A stretch of 38,791 nucleotides of DNA from contig CASFRL010000136.1 of NCBI GenBank assembly GCA_949297285.1, positions 1 to 38,791 on the forward strand, written 5' to 3'. This stretch comes from an uncultured Bacteroidales bacterium. GTDB taxonomy: Bacteria > Bacteroidota > Bacteroidia > Bacteroidales > Coprobacteraceae. Positions 1 through 9,095 of this stretch are shown here, piece by piece. The position numbers and the translations under genes were made by a program. Positions within the stretch are counted from its first letter, which is position 1, and each line of letters starts with the position of its first letter. The notes beneath the pieces were generated by a model. It had not been told where the DNA came from and searched no databases. It saw only the letters and a list, made by a program, of their open reading frames with translations.

Positions 1-271
1 TTAGTTTATTGTTCCACTCGAGTTATTGCAATGAAAAAATATGCTTAAAGTTTCAATTTATTATATATTCCAGCAAAAATGATGTTTATTGTATAGCAAA
101 TGTGCTTTTTATGCAGCTAATTTATTACTGCAACGCAAAGAAACAAAATTTTTGGTAACTAAACCAGTTTTTAGGAAGTTATCCGTGTGAATTTTTTGAA
201 AATAAGTTATTTCTACCTGTTTTTATATAATTTCGGGTATAAAATATCTCTTTTTCCCGTTTTTTTGAAGG
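1..271. other. Non-coding left edge, AT-rich
   Basis: This stretch downstream of the aroK stop holds no credible reading frame on either strand. I see no exact TAnnTTTG promoter element and no convincing GC-rich terminator hairpin. The nearest promoter resemblance is on the minus strand around 136-143 (CAAAGAAA, one mismatch from the inverted -7 consensus), which could serve a leftward gene lying outside the window. Its role is unresolved. Confidence 0.5.
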
Positions 272-808
272 CTAACTTTCTATGTCGTTGCAAAGTTCGT
301 AAAGTCGGTCTACGGCTTTTTCGATCGCTTCATGGCTTTCCAGTTTTCCGGTATCGAAGATAACAGATGATTGTTTATATTTATCTTCTCGCCGGGCGAG
401 ATTCTCTTTTATAAAATCCAATAATTCCGGGTCGGTTTTGTCTTTTAGCAAGGGTCGGCTGCTTCGGGCGTGCTTCAATCTTTCGAAAAGAGTTTGCGGT
501 GTCGTTTGCAGATAAATGCAACAACCTTGCCTGTTCATGTAGTCGATGTTGTCAAAAAAACATGGAGTACCGCCTCCGGTAGCGATTATTACGTCTTCAA
601 ATTCGCCGACCTCTCTCAATATCTTTTGTTCGATGGTTCGAAACCCAGCCTCTCCCTTTTCTGCAAATATTTCATTTATCGTTTTTTGAAATCGAGTTTC
701 GATATAGTGATCGAGATCGATAAACGAAAGCCCGGTCTTTTGTGCGAGTCGCAGGCCGAGAGTACTTTTTCCCGATCCCATATATCCGGTGAGGAATATT
801 CTTTTCAT
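272..808 (-). CDS. aroK: Shikimate kinase
   Basis: Phosphorylates shikimate to shikimate-3-phosphate with ATP in the cytoplasmic chorismate pathway. The 178-residue product has the family's usual size. It carries a P-loop GYMGSGKST at residues 8-16, the shikimate-binding DLD at 31-33 and Arg57 (FRTIE), a GGG substrate-binding loop at 78-80, and a LID region with the RSSRPLL motif. I chose the ATG at 808: the frame is open to 871, but the extra 21 residues lie before the P-loop strand, are not family-like, and run into the promoter. The gene diverges from the RNase H1 gene and has its own minus-strand -7 element at 848-855. Another gene of the same pathway, aroQ, lies about 11 kb away, so the pathway is not in one operon here. 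Confidence 0.95.
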   Translation of the reverse strand: MKRIFLTGYMGSGKSTLGLRLAQKTGLSFIDLDHYIETRFQKTINEIFAEKGEAGFRTIEQKILREVGEFEDVIIATGGGTPCFFDNIDYMNRQGCCIYLQTTPQTLFERLKHARSSRPLLKDKTDPELLDFIKENLARREDKYKQSSVIFDTGKLESHEAIEKAVDRLYELCNDIES

Positions 809-847
809 AACTGGAAATATAACGAGGTTGTTATGATGATTATTTTG

Positions 848-855
848 CAAAAATA
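848..855 (-). promoter_or_regulatory. Bacteroidota -7 element for aroK
   Basis: On the minus strand this reads TATTTTTG, an exact match to TAnnTTTG. A possible -33 element (ATTG, plus-strand 876-879) lies 20 bp upstream. The predicted start of transcription is about 33 nt before the aroK ATG at 808. Confidence 0.55.
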
Positions 856-889
856 GACCATTTTGCCGCAATACTCAATAAAATATATC

Positions 890-897
890 TAATTTTG
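890..897 (+). promoter_or_regulatory. Bacteroidota -7 element for RNase H1 gene
   Basis: TAATTTTG matches TAnnTTTG exactly and lies 17-32 bp before the candidate ATG codons at 915 and 930. TTTG at 862-865 is a poorly spaced -33 candidate (24 bp spacer). It is back to back with the aroK promoter. Confidence 0.5.
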
Positions 898-914
898 TAC
901 GAAACGATTTTTTA

Positions 915-1577
915 ATGACAGTTCCGGATATGGGAAATAAGTTTAAGTATTATGTGGTGTGGGAAGGTTTGGCGCCGGGAGTTTATGATTCTTGGGAAGA
1001 ATGCCAATTGCAGGTAAAAAATTATCCGGGAGCTAAATATAAGAGTTTTCCGACCCAAGAGGCAGCCGTACAGGCCTTTCGGACAGGCTATGAAGAGCAT
1101 TTGGGGGTATTGGAGCAGTTGGCCGAGGCCATAAAAAAAGGTCGGCCGGCAAATCTGGATGCTCTACCTGAAGATTTGAAAGACTCGTTGGCCGTAGACG
1201 CCTCTTGTATGGGAAATCCCGGAAAAATGGAGTATCGGGGAGTATATGTCCGTACCGGGGAAGAGATCTTCCGTCAAGGACCTTTCGAGGACGGTACGAA
1301 TAATATCGGCGAGTTCTTGGCTTTGGTTCACGCCTTGGCGTTGTTAAAGAAAAAAAACAGCACAATGACGATTTGCTCGGACAGCCGGAATGCAATGGCT
1401 TGGGTACGTGATAAAAAATGCAAGACCAAACTGGAACGGACAGAAAGGAATGCAAAAATATTTGAACTGATAACTCGTGCTGAGAAATGGTTGGCTGAGA
1501 ATACCTATACCAATCGGTTGGTAAAATGGGAAACCAAAGAGTGGGGAGAAATACCTGCCGATTTCGGAAGAAAATAA
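915..1577 (+). CDS. Ribonuclease H1 with N-terminal viroplasmin domain
   Basis: Predicted to cut the RNA strand of RNA-DNA hybrids (R-loops, lagging-strand primers). Residues 10-60 form a caulimovirus-viroplasmin-type hybrid-binding domain (KYYVVWEGLAPGVYDSWEEC, then KSFPTQEAAVQAF). A linker precedes the RNase H fold at about 90-220. The four catalytic acids are visible: Asp95 (LAVDAS), Glu133 (IGEFLAL), Asp156 (CSDSRNA) and Asp216 (ADFGRK at the C-terminus). This two-domain layout matches eukaryotic-style RNase H1 as found in Bacteroidota. The ATG at 915 is listed; the in-frame ATG at 930 (MGNKFKYY) is nearer to typical family starts and equally possible. The gene is monocistronic or at most loosely linked to the glycosyltransferase downstream. 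Confidence 0.92.
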   Translation: MTVPDMGNKFKYYVVWEGLAPGVYDSWEECQLQVKNYPGAKYKSFPTQEAAVQAFRTGYEEHLGVLEQLAEAIKKGRPANLDALPEDLKDSLAVDASCMGNPGKMEYRGVYVRTGEEIFRQGPFEDGTNNIGEFLALVHALALLKKKNSTMTICSDSRNAMAWVRDKKCKTKLERTERNAKIFELITRAEKWLAENTYTNRLVKWETKEWGEIPADFGRK

Positions 1578-1709
1578 AAGTTTATTTTGCTCCATGCAGC
1601 ATATTGCAGATAAGATACGTCTTTTGTATAGATGTCTGTTTTTATTTCATTTATGAAAGTAAAACTCAGAAAAAATAAAATAAACAAAAAACGTATAAAT
1701 CGGAGTAGC

Positions 1710-2921
1710 ATGATTATTGGGTTGGATGCAAAGCGGGCAATGGCAAACCAAACAGGATTGGGGAATTATAGCCGATATATGGTTGATATATTAGCAACTT
1801 ATCATCAGAGCAATAATTACCGTTTATTTGTTCCCAAAGAAAAGAAAAACAGCTCGTTCGATAAACTGTTACATCATAAAAATGTGCGTTCGTTATTCCC
1901 GCAGTCTACTACGATGAAGCGTTTTTCCTCCTTATGGCGTACTTGGTTTATTAAAAAAGACCTTGTACGTAGCGGCGTGCAACTATATCATGGGTTGAGC
2001 AATGAGTTGCCGATAGGAATTCATAAAACCGGAATAAAGAGCGTCGTTACCATACATGACCTTATCTTTTTGCGTTATCCCGAATATTATACGCCGATAG
2101 ACCGCAAAATCTATAATTTTAAATTCCGTTATGCTTGTCATGTCGCAGATCGCATCGTTGCGATCAGTGAATGTACAAAGCGGGATATAATGCATTTCTA
2201 TCATATTCCGGAAGAAAAAATAGATGTCGTATATCAGGGTTGCGATCCGCAATATTCTGTCAAGGTAAGCGAAGCGTGCAAGGCCGAAATAAAAGCCAGA
2301 TATAACCTGCCGGATAAATTTATCTTGAACGTAGGAAGTATAGAGCCGCGCAAAAACCTTATGTTGGCTGTGCGGGCATTGAAAGATGTACCTTCCGACG
2401 TCCATTTGGTTGCTATCGGACGGAAGACCTCTTATGTAAATGAAATAACAGACTACATAAACGAAAATGGGTTGGCCGACAGAGTTCATTTGATACACAA
2501 TCTTCCGCATAAGGACCTTCCCGCAGTTTATCAATTGGCTACACTGTTTGTTTATCCTTCTCGTTTCGAAGGATTCGGAATCCCCATTATCGAGGCGATG
2601 CATTCCCAACTGCCGGTTATTGCAGCTACGGGCTCTTGTTTGGAAGAAGCCGGAGGAAAAGATTCGTTATATGTCGATCCGGACGATGTTGCCGGAATGG
2701 CTGAAGCGATGAACCGTGTGTTGACCGATCGTGCCTTACGTGAAAAAATGATTACTTCAGGAAATCTCTATTTAAAACGTTTTCAAGAAAATGTCTTGGC
2801 CGATTCGATGACCAAGGTTTATGCAAAATGCTTTGAAAGATCTGAGTCTATGGTAATCAATAGAAAAGATATTCAAGTAGAAGATTTCCGTATGGACTGG
2901 AAGAGAAGACATTCTTTATAA
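1710..2921 (+). CDS. Glycosyltransferase family 4 protein
   Basis: A 403-residue GT-B glycosyltransferase, probably adding a sugar to a cell-surface glycan or LPS from a nucleotide-sugar donor at the inner face of the cytoplasmic membrane. The N-terminus has MIIGLDAKRAM and TGLGNYSRYMVDIL, typical of the acceptor-side Rossmann domain. The C-terminal half carries NVGSIEPRKN (donor-binding start) and the EGFGIPIIEAM motif, the E-x7-E signature of GT4 retaining enzymes. I chose the ATG at 1710 because the conserved first beta strand begins there. The frame extends back to an ATG at 1632, but those 26 residues are lysine/arginine-rich and unlike the family. It lies upstream of a GT2 gene with its own promoter, so the two may be expressed separately. 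Acceptor and donor cannot be told from sequence. Confidence 0.88.
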   Translation: MIIGLDAKRAMANQTGLGNYSRYMVDILATYHQSNNYRLFVPKEKKNSSFDKLLHHKNVRSLFPQSTTMKRFSSLWRTWFIKKDLVRSGVQLYHGLSNELPIGIHKTGIKSVVTIHDLIFLRYPEYYTPIDRKIYNFKFRYACHVADRIVAISECTKRDIMHFYHIPEEKIDVVYQGCDPQYSVKVSEACKAEIKARYNLPDKFILNVGSIEPRKNLMLAVRALKDVPSDVHLVAIGRKTSYVNEITDYINENGLADRVHLIHNLPHKDLPAVYQLATLFVYPSRFEGFGIPIIEAMHSQLPVIAATGSCLEEAGGKDSLYVDPDDVAGMAEAMNRVLTDRALREKMITSGNLYLKRFQENVLADSMTKVYAKCFERSESMVINRKDIQVEDFRMDWKRRHSL

Positions 2922-3005
2922 ATTGTTTTTTTGATAATATTGCAAAATTCGTTTTTTTCGAACTAATCCTTAATATAATTCGAATCAGATTTGACGGGGA
3001 TTTTC

Positions 3006-3013
3006 TATCTTTG
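3006..3013 (+). promoter_or_regulatory. Bacteroidota -7 element for GT2 gene
   Basis: TATCTTTG, the commonest form of the phylum's -7 box, 24 bp before the ATG at 3038. A clear -33 TTTG at standard spacing is not present. Confidence 0.6.
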
Positions 3014-3037
3014 TCCCCTAAATAATATCGTATAAAT

Positions 3038-4024
3038 ATGGATAACAAACAAATGACTGATCCATCAGAATTGCTTACATTGTGTATGCCGACTTATAAT
3101 CGGGTTGTAAATGTTTGTGAAGCGCTGGAAGATATTATCCCGAAAATAAAACCTTATAAATTCCGTTTAATCATTGTCGATAACTGTTCGCCCGACAATA
3201 CACGCAAGGTTGTAGAAGCTTATCAAGGATTGTATGACCGTTTAGAGTATTTCGGACAAGACGAAAATAAGGGATACGATATTAATTTTGAAACAGCCTT
3301 GAAATTGGCGAAGACCCCCTACTGTTGGGTGATCGGAGACGGTAACCGATTACAAGCTCAAAATTTCCCGGCAGTAGTAAAAGCGCTGTCTGAGCAGGCT
3401 CCCGATCTTTATATCGTTGATGAAGTGCATCGGGCGCTCTCCTGCATTCCGCCCAAGGTCTATACCGACGCCAGTGAGTTGCTTCACGATTTAGGTTGGC
3501 ACATGACCCTGTTGTCCTCGACCATATTTTCCCAAAAAATCATTCAGATGGGAAATTTCGAGAAATACAGAAATACCCATTTCCTGCATTTGGGGGTAGT
3601 ATTCGATTCGTTGGCTCGGCTCGATAAATTCACGGCCATCTGGAGCGGCTTGGATTTGATACACGGAAGTATGCTCCCGAAAGGGAACAGTTGGAATCCG
3701 GGACGGGTTATGGAAATTTTCGGAGGAGCATGGACCGAAATGATTCTCTCTTTACCCGATAACCTCACGATCGAGGCAAAACGTTATTGCATAGCATTCC
3801 ACGGGAAAAAGACCCGCCTTTTCGGAAAGAGACATCTTAAAAAACAGCGGGCAGCCGGAGGCCTTAATTATTCTATTTATAAACGATACAAGAAATATAT
3901 TCCCTATTTTGCCCCGGGGAAAAAATTCCGTATATTTCTATATTCGTTCTATCCCAATTTCTTGAATCGGTATTATTGGCGCAATAAACGTTATATCCGA
4001 AAAACCGGGAAGCCTCTTTTCTGA
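3038..4024 (+). CDS. Glycosyltransferase family 2 protein
   Basis: A 328-residue GT-A fold glycosyltransferase. The N-terminal strand LTLCMPTYNR, then LIIVDNCSPDNT at about residues 45-56, and IGDGNR near 100 in the DXD position identify the GT2 family; the acidic metal-binding motif is the variant DGN, not DDD. The basic C-terminus (about 255-328, rich in Lys, Arg and aromatic residues) is likely to associate with the membrane. Sequence style resembles O-antigen or LPS side-chain transferases, but the sugar transferred cannot be assigned. The gene has its own promoter and converges with the DUF5672 gene, whose stop is only 3 bp away, so the two transcripts must read through or share a termination zone. 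Confidence 0.87.
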   Translation: MDNKQMTDPSELLTLCMPTYNRVVNVCEALEDIIPKIKPYKFRLIIVDNCSPDNTRKVVEAYQGLYDRLEYFGQDENKGYDINFETALKLAKTPYCWVIGDGNRLQAQNFPAVVKALSEQAPDLYIVDEVHRALSCIPPKVYTDASELLHDLGWHMTLLSSTIFSQKIIQMGNFEKYRNTHFLHLGVVFDSLARLDKFTAIWSGLDLIHGSMLPKGNSWNPGRVMEIFGGAWTEMILSLPDNLTIEAKRYCIAFHGKKTRLFGKRHLKKQRAAGGLNYSIYKRYKKYIPYFAPGKKFRIFLYSFYPNFLNRYYWRNKRYIRKTGKPLF

Positions 4025-4027
4025 CAA

Positions 4028-4849
4028 TCAAGAGTGGTGCAGTTTCGAGTCAGACTGGATTATTTTTTCGATGATCGGACGCCAGAACGGTAACATTGCC
4101 GGTTTGTTCCACCCGTGGCATCCGAACGGGAGTTGGTGCCCGTGTATCTGAAAAGCCTCTTCCGGCAATTTGTCGAAAGCAAAAGTAATCGCCTCTCTCC
4201 ATGACGGGATTCTGAGTCTGTGTTCCTTACGGTTCACTTCTATTCCCCAGAATACATCTTCATTGAATCGGTTGTGGTTGCATTTCGATAGATATTCCTC
4301 TATCATTGGACGTTCGCTTTGGGCAATCTCATAAAAGGCCGAGACTTTTCTCAGCGAAAGTCCGCCATTGCCTACCTTATAGAAAAGTTCTGAATAATCA
4401 GACGCATTAAAAAGTTTGTTATAACCTTTTTTCAGTTTGAGAAATAGGTGATAATACCATCGTGCATACTTTCGCTTGGGGATCCATGGCGCACCGACAT
4501 AATCGAAGTTGCGTTTGCACCATTGCGTAAGTTCATCTCTGAAGACAAAGGCGTCGGGCTGATATATCAATATGTATTGGGTATCTAAAAATGTCCGGTA
4601 AAACTCTGGAGAGAGCATCAACCGGTTATATCCCTTTAATCCGTTGAAATAAGATGGGTCAAAGGCATATATTTCTCTTTTCCCATACCGTTTCTCTATC
4701 GACGACATATCCAGACCTTGTGGCACGACAAAGCATATGTCGTAATGACTCAATACGTTAAAACAACGGTCCAGAGAAATCCATTCAGTGTCAGAAAGCT
4801 CTGTCGTATAGATCGGTATTATTATCTTTACCAAACGAGTTTCAGCCAT
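4028..4849 (-). CDS. DUF5672 family protein, probable glycan-modifying enzyme
   Basis: A 273-residue soluble protein of the DUF5672 family, whose function is unknown to me beyond its frequent presence near glycosyltransferases. Visible features are an N-terminal Rossmann-like stretch (KIIIPIY), a LIYQPDAFVF segment near 100-115 in a DXD-like position, DYVGAPW, a VGNGGLSLRKV motif, FNEDVFWG, and IHGHQLPFGCHGWNK near the C-terminus. The DAF, GNGGLSLR and NEDVFW pattern recalls GT-A glycosyltransferases, so sugar transfer is my inference. The ATG at 4849 is chosen: it overlaps the yfhO stop in the 8-bp sequence ATGGCTGA, a translational-coupling arrangement. Upstream in-frame starts exist to 4894 but lie within yfhO. 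Confidence 0.75.
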   Translation of the reverse strand: MAETRLVKIIIPIYTTELSDTEWISLDRCFNVLSHYDICFVVPQGLDMSSIEKRYGKREIYAFDPSYFNGLKGYNRLMLSPEFYRTFLDTQYILIYQPDAFVFRDELTQWCKRNFDYVGAPWIPKRKYARWYYHLFLKLKKGYNKLFNASDYSELFYKVGNGGLSLRKVSAFYEIAQSERPMIEEYLSKCNHNRFNEDVFWGIEVNRKEHRLRIPSWREAITFAFDKLPEEAFQIHGHQLPFGCHGWNKPAMLPFWRPIIEKIIQSDSKLHHS

Positions 4850-7286
4850 TGTTCTGCACTTTCTTGTTCCTGCAACTGAGATAAATCGCCGCAATGCCCA
4901 ATAGGAGAATCAGAGCGATACATACAAATGCGATACTTACCGTAACGTGAATCGATTGTGGGTCGAATCGGAAAATGATCTCATGATCGCCGGCAGGAAT
5001 ATCCAGTCCGCGTAAGACGTAGTTTACACGCGACATTTCGACCGGTTCTCCGTCTATCGAAATATGCCATCCCCATGGGAAATAGATTTCGGAGAATACC
5101 GCGAAATTGTTTTTCGATGCGTGCGATTTATATTTTAGTTCGTTAGGTTTATAAGAGGTTAAATAGATCGTGTCGCCCGCTGCCGGAGCCGAAACGTCGG
5201 TTTTTATCTTGTCTGCGAAATGGCGGTCGACGATCGCCGTCTTTTTTTCATTGAAATCGTTCAGTGCGTCCATCTCTTCTTGCGCATTCTCAACCCATTT
5301 TATTTCAGACACAAACCAGGCATTTCCGGCGGCTTCCGGATTTTGTATTACTTGAGGCGCACTTCCCTCTTCCCCGGGCAAAATAAAATATTTCGTATTG
5401 AGCATATTGATCACGTGCGGATTGTTCTTACTCAATTGATACTTTATCAAATCGTCGTATCTCCGCAATTTTGCAGCGTGGTAACCGCCGATAGATTTGT
5501 GACGGTAAGAGGTGATGGCATCATTGAAAGGATCTCCGTACAATAAATTATATACACGATAGTTCGGGTCGGGATCGGCAAGAATCTGTTTGTCGATTTC
5601 GGTCATGGGGAACGGGTCCTGCAACTTTCTTGCCGAAACGAAGTTTTCACTGTTCAGATAACGTTTGTTTACCGGATACATGTCGGCAAGGATGACAATT
5701 CCGCAGAGAGTGACCAGCATGGTCTTGTTGATTTTCCCTTTAGCAAACAAGAACAAAACGGCAGAACCTGCCAGAATAAACAGAAAACTGCGCAAGGCAT
5801 CGTCGGTAAAGATCGATTCCCGCACGATTTCGAGATTATAGAATACATCACGATATTCGACATGTTCTCCCAAGAAAGATTGTTCTTCGGCACTTAAAAA
5901 ATTGAAGAATAGAGTAGGGAAGAGATAGAATAAAAGCGAGACTCCTCCGGTCAGGGAAAAAGCGATGATGCTCTCTTTTTTCTTTTCGATCAGGATGTGC
6001 GGGTTCGATATGATTTCTTTCAATGCCAAAACAGCCAGTAATGGGATGCAGAATTCGGCGACGACGAGGATACTCGATACCGTTCTGAATTTGTTGTACA
6101 TCGGGAAATACTCTATAAAAAAGTCGGTAAGAGGCAAGAAGTTTTTACCCCAAGACAAAAGCACCGTTAATACCGTTGCTGCCAATATCGCCCATTTCAG
6201 AGGCCCTTTGACAATAAAACATCCCAATACGAAGAGTAACATGACAAATGCGCCTACATATACCGGACCGGCAGTTCCCGGCTGGTCGCCCCAGTAATGG
6301 TTTCCGATTTGCGCTACATATTCCCGCATTGCAGGGTCGGCCTTTTGCATCGCATCCGTATTTTCTGCGATGGGACCGGTCGCTCCCCCCTTTACGTTCG
6401 GGATCAGTAGCGACCAAGTTTCGCCTATCCCGTAACTCCAGTGAGTAATATATTCGGTGTCCAATCCGCTTTTTACCGATGTCTTCTGGCTTGCGTCGGT
6501 AAGTTCCGATTGTCCGCGCATGGTCTCTTTAGAGTATTCATAAGTGTTGTAAAGGCTGGGAAGATTTGCACCTATTGCCAACAGTCCGGCGCAGATAATT
6601 ATACCGGTAGCCTTGAAGTATTGCGGAAGTTCGTTTCTTTTCTTGAATTCAAAGAAATAGGCGATAACCAAAGCTGCAATGAAGAACAAGAAATAATAAC
6701 TCATTTGGATGTGGTTCGAGGTGATCTGCATCATTCCGAAAAATCCGATCATTGCAGTTCCCCCGATATATTTACCACGATATGTCAGTATTATTCCTGC
6801 AATTGTCGGCGGAATATATGCCAAGGTGATGAATTTCCAAATGTGTCCGGCACCTATGATAATGAAAAAGTAAGACGAAAAGGCATAGGCAATCGACCCT
6901 ACTAAGGCAAGATACCACTTGATTTTCATTGTCAATAAGAGGATAAAAAATCCCAACATCATGATAAAAACAAGTGATGCCGGAGATTGTAATCCAAGGT
7001 GATATACCTTCCCGATTTGCCCCATCCAATAGTTGTTTGCATAGCTGGGAGAAATCTGGAAGTTCGGCATTCCCGAGAAAAGAGAGTTGGTCCAACGTGT
7101 TGTCTCTCCCGTTGCTTCATGAAAAGCCTTGCCTTCTTGCCCGATTGCGATTCCTTGTTGTGTATCTCCTTGAAAGAGGACTTTCCCTTCCAGAATATCC
7201 GGAGAAAAATAGATGTAGGAAAGAATGATCATAAACAAAACAGAACCGATATACGGCAACGCTTTTTTGAAGTTTATTTTACACAT
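4842..7286 (-). CDS. YfhO family integral membrane protein
   Basis: An 814-residue polytopic membrane protein. About a dozen hydrophobic segments span residues 10-560, followed by a soluble C-terminal part with the family signature (FPWGWHISIDGEPVEMSRVN, VLRGLDIPAGDHEIIFRFDP) and a last membrane helix near 780-805. YfhO proteins are GT-C-like membrane proteins; in Firmicutes the family has been linked to glycosylation of lipoteichoic acid. In Bacteroidota the substrate is not established, but a lipid-linked sugar transfer across the inner membrane is a reasonable inference. It is the first gene of a two-gene unit with DUF5672, with a promoter at 7334-7341 giving a leader of about 40 nt. Confidence 0.88.
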   Translation of the reverse strand: MCKINFKKALPYIGSVLFMIILSYIYFSPDILEGKVLFQGDTQQGIAIGQEGKAFHEATGETTRWTNSLFSGMPNFQISPSYANNYWMGQIGKVYHLGLQSPASLVFIMMLGFFILLLTMKIKWYLALVGSIAYAFSSYFFIIIGAGHIWKFITLAYIPPTIAGIILTYRGKYIGGTAMIGFFGMMQITSNHIQMSYYFLFFIAALVIAYFFEFKKRNELPQYFKATGIIICAGLLAIGANLPSLYNTYEYSKETMRGQSELTDASQKTSVKSGLDTEYITHWSYGIGETWSLLIPNVKGGATGPIAENTDAMQKADPAMREYVAQIGNHYWGDQPGTAGPVYVGAFVMLLFVLGCFIVKGPLKWAILAATVLTVLLSWGKNFLPLTDFFIEYFPMYNKFRTVSSILVVAEFCIPLLAVLALKEIISNPHILIEKKKESIIAFSLTGGVSLLFYLFPTLFFNFLSAEEQSFLGEHVEYRDVFYNLEIVRESIFTDDALRSFLFILAGSAVLFLFAKGKINKTMLVTLCGIVILADMYPVNKRYLNSENFVSARKLQDPFPMTEIDKQILADPDPNYRVYNLLYGDPFNDAITSYRHKSIGGYHAAKLRRYDDLIKYQLSKNNPHVINMLNTKYFILPGEEGSAPQVIQNPEAAGNAWFVSEIKWVENAQEEMDALNDFNEKKTAIVDRHFADKIKTDVSAPAAGDTIYLTSYKPNELKYKSHASKNNFAVFSEIYFPWGWHISIDGEPVEMSRVNYVLRGLDIPAGDHEIIFRFDPQSIHVTVSIAFVCIALILLLGIAAIYLSCRNKKVQNNG

Positions 7287-7333
7287 AATGAAATTTTTAG
7301 ATACGGGAATATTTCTTTTGTATATTGTTTTTG

Positions 7334-7341
7334 CAAAGGTA
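7334..7341 (-). promoter_or_regulatory. Bacteroidota -7 element for yfhO-DUF5672
   Basis: Minus-strand TACCTTTG, exact to TAnnTTTG, 48-55 bp before the yfhO ATG. It lies in the 112-bp gap after the upstream permease gene, separating the two units. Confidence 0.55.
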
Positions 7342-7398
7342 TAGAAAAAATATGAAAATAGATTTTCTTTCTTTTATCAAATCCCTTGATGTGCAGCA

Positions 7399-8637
7399 TC
7401 AGTTATCATCCGACTGTTTGAGCCATTTGTTACGCAAATATTTTACGGGATACCAGGCTGCCGGTAATCCCAACAACGTAACAATTGCCAGCACGGCAAG
7501 CGCGTCGCTCCACAAAAGGCGTACGGGATAGGCATCTACGACGAAGGCTCCGGAAGTTTGCCCCAACTGCAATAAACCGTATTCTTGTTGGAGCCAGCAT
7601 AGGCATATTCCGGCGATCAGACCGGTCCCGGCACCTATGGCCGAGATGAGCCATCCTTCGGTAAAGAATATTTTAGAAATAAGATTTTCGTCGGCACCCA
7701 AGTTGCGAAGAGTCTTAATATCGTTTTGTTTGTCGATGATCAGCATCGATAAAGACCCGATCACATTAAATGTAGCGATCATCAGGATAAAAGCCAATAT
7801 CAAGAAAGTCATCCATTTCTCTATCTGCATCATTCTGAATGAAGTCTCTTGTTGCATCATCCGGTCTTTGACGATGAAATCTTTTCCTAAATGTTCCGAC
7901 AGTTTCGAAAGAGTTTGTTTCTCAGAGCTTCCGTCTTTTAGCTTTATTTCTAAGGCCGTGGCTTGGTGTTCATAGTCGAAAAGTTCGGTGGCCATATCCA
8001 GCGGGACGATAACCATCTGGTCGTCATATTCCGGTTGATTGACGCTGAACACCGCAGCGGCGAACATCCGGTCTTCGTTGAATGCCGTCGACGGATTGGC
8101 CAGATTTACTTTCGCCTTACGTTTGGGCGTATATACCGACAGCGGATATACATAATGCGCTCTCACTTCCAAACGGTTGGCTACACCTACTCCGATAGTT
8201 GCATAATTAGCAATAGAATCTCTCAGCAAAAACTCTCCGTCGAGCAAGATGCTGTCTATTTGGGTCACTTGTGCATAGTTGTCGGGCACACCTTTTAATA
8301 ATACAGGCGTTTGGTTGTTTCGGTAAATCAATAGTGCATTTTCTTCTATTACAGGAGCTATCTCTTCTATCTCGGGCCATTGGGCAAGCTCTTTTATGGC
8401 AGGGGTTTCTAATGAGAAAGTCTTTCCCGTGGCCGGTGTAATTTTAATTTGCGGATCGAGCGACGAGTATAGCGACGCTATCAGGTCTTGAAACCCGTTA
8501 TAGACCGATAGCGTGCAGATCAGAGCCATTGTGGTTATTGCGACACCACATATCGACACGATCGATATGGTATTGATCGCACTATGAGATTTTTTTGAAA
8601 AAAGGTATCGGATAGCTATTTTCAGCGAAAGACTCAT
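7399..8637 (-). CDS. FtsX-family ABC transporter permease, LolC/LolE-like
   Basis: A 412-residue inner-membrane permease of the MacB/FtsX type. The architecture is one N-terminal helix (about residues 17-45, ISIVSICGVAITTMAL), a large periplasmic domain (about 45-265), and three C-terminal helices (about 275-297, 320-345, 370-395). Length and layout resemble LolC/LolE, which extract lipoproteins from the inner membrane in proteobacteria; a lipoprotein-release role here is inference. No ATPase (LolD-like) gene lies beside it, so the partner must be encoded elsewhere. It follows rbfA by 9 bp and is probably the last gene of the pyk-methyltransferase-rbfA series. Confidence 0.85.
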   Translation of the reverse strand: MSLSLKIAIRYLFSKKSHSAINTISIVSICGVAITTMALICTLSVYNGFQDLIASLYSSLDPQIKITPATGKTFSLETPAIKELAQWPEIEEIAPVIEENALLIYRNNQTPVLLKGVPDNYAQVTQIDSILLDGEFLLRDSIANYATIGVGVANRLEVRAHYVYPLSVYTPKRKAKVNLANPSTAFNEDRMFAAAVFSVNQPEYDDQMVIVPLDMATELFDYEHQATALEIKLKDGSSEKQTLSKLSEHLGKDFIVKDRMMQQETSFRMMQIEKWMTFLILAFILMIATFNVIGSLSMLIIDKQNDIKTLRNLGADENLISKIFFTEGWLISAIGAGTGLIAGICLCWLQQEYGLLQLGQTSGAFVVDAYPVRLLWSDALAVLAIVTLLGLPAAWYPVKYLRNKWLKQSDDN

Positions 8638-8646
8638 TGCGCCTCT

Positions 8647-8982
8647 TTATTTTTTCAATAACATGTCGATATTCTCTATATAATCGAGAGAGTCATCCAG
8701 GAAAAACATTAATTCCGGCGTCTTTCGCAATTGAAACCGTACCCTTTGTGCAAGTTCGTAACGGATCGATTTGGCATTATTGCGGATCGATTCGAGTATT
8801 TCTTGCGACTTTTCCGGAGGGAAAATGCTTAGATATGCTTTGGCTACGCTCAAATCGGCACTTACCCGCACGACGCTTACCGAAATAAGTGTCCCGTGGG
8901 TTTTGCGAGTCTCATTCTGAAAGATATCGCTTAAGTCTTTCTGAATCAGTCGGCTTATTTTACTTTGTCTTGTCGTTTCCAT
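8647..8982 (-). CDS. rbfA: 30S ribosome-binding factor RbfA
   Basis: A 111-residue protein of normal family length that binds the immature 30S subunit and helps 16S rRNA 5'-end maturation, notably in the cold. The N-terminus (RQSKISRLIQKDLSDIFQNE) is the characteristic helix, and the KH-like core includes ISVVRVSADLSVAKAYLSIF. The C-terminal RVRFQLRKTPELMFFLDDSL matches the conserved RTAPELRFxxDDS signature. It lies 113 bp after the methyltransferase gene, with a one-mismatch -7-like TAATATTG on the minus strand at 9039-9046, so it may have its own promoter in addition to readthrough. Confidence 0.95.
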   Translation of the reverse strand: METTRQSKISRLIQKDLSDIFQNETRKTHGTLISVSVVRVSADLSVAKAYLSIFPPEKSQEILESIRNNAKSIRYELAQRVRFQLRKTPELMFFLDDSLDYIENIDMLLKK

Positions 8983-9095
8983 AATTTAGAATTTTGTTTT
9001 TTACCTTGCTGTTCGGTAAGGTTCGATCGATGTAGACGCAATATTACGACAGATCAAGATACGAACTTTTCGGGAAATATCTTATCCGATTCGAT

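Noticed and set aside
6441..6905. 154-codon plus-strand frame within yfhO
   Set aside because: Antisense shadow of a conserved membrane protein; composition and residue pattern are not protein-like.
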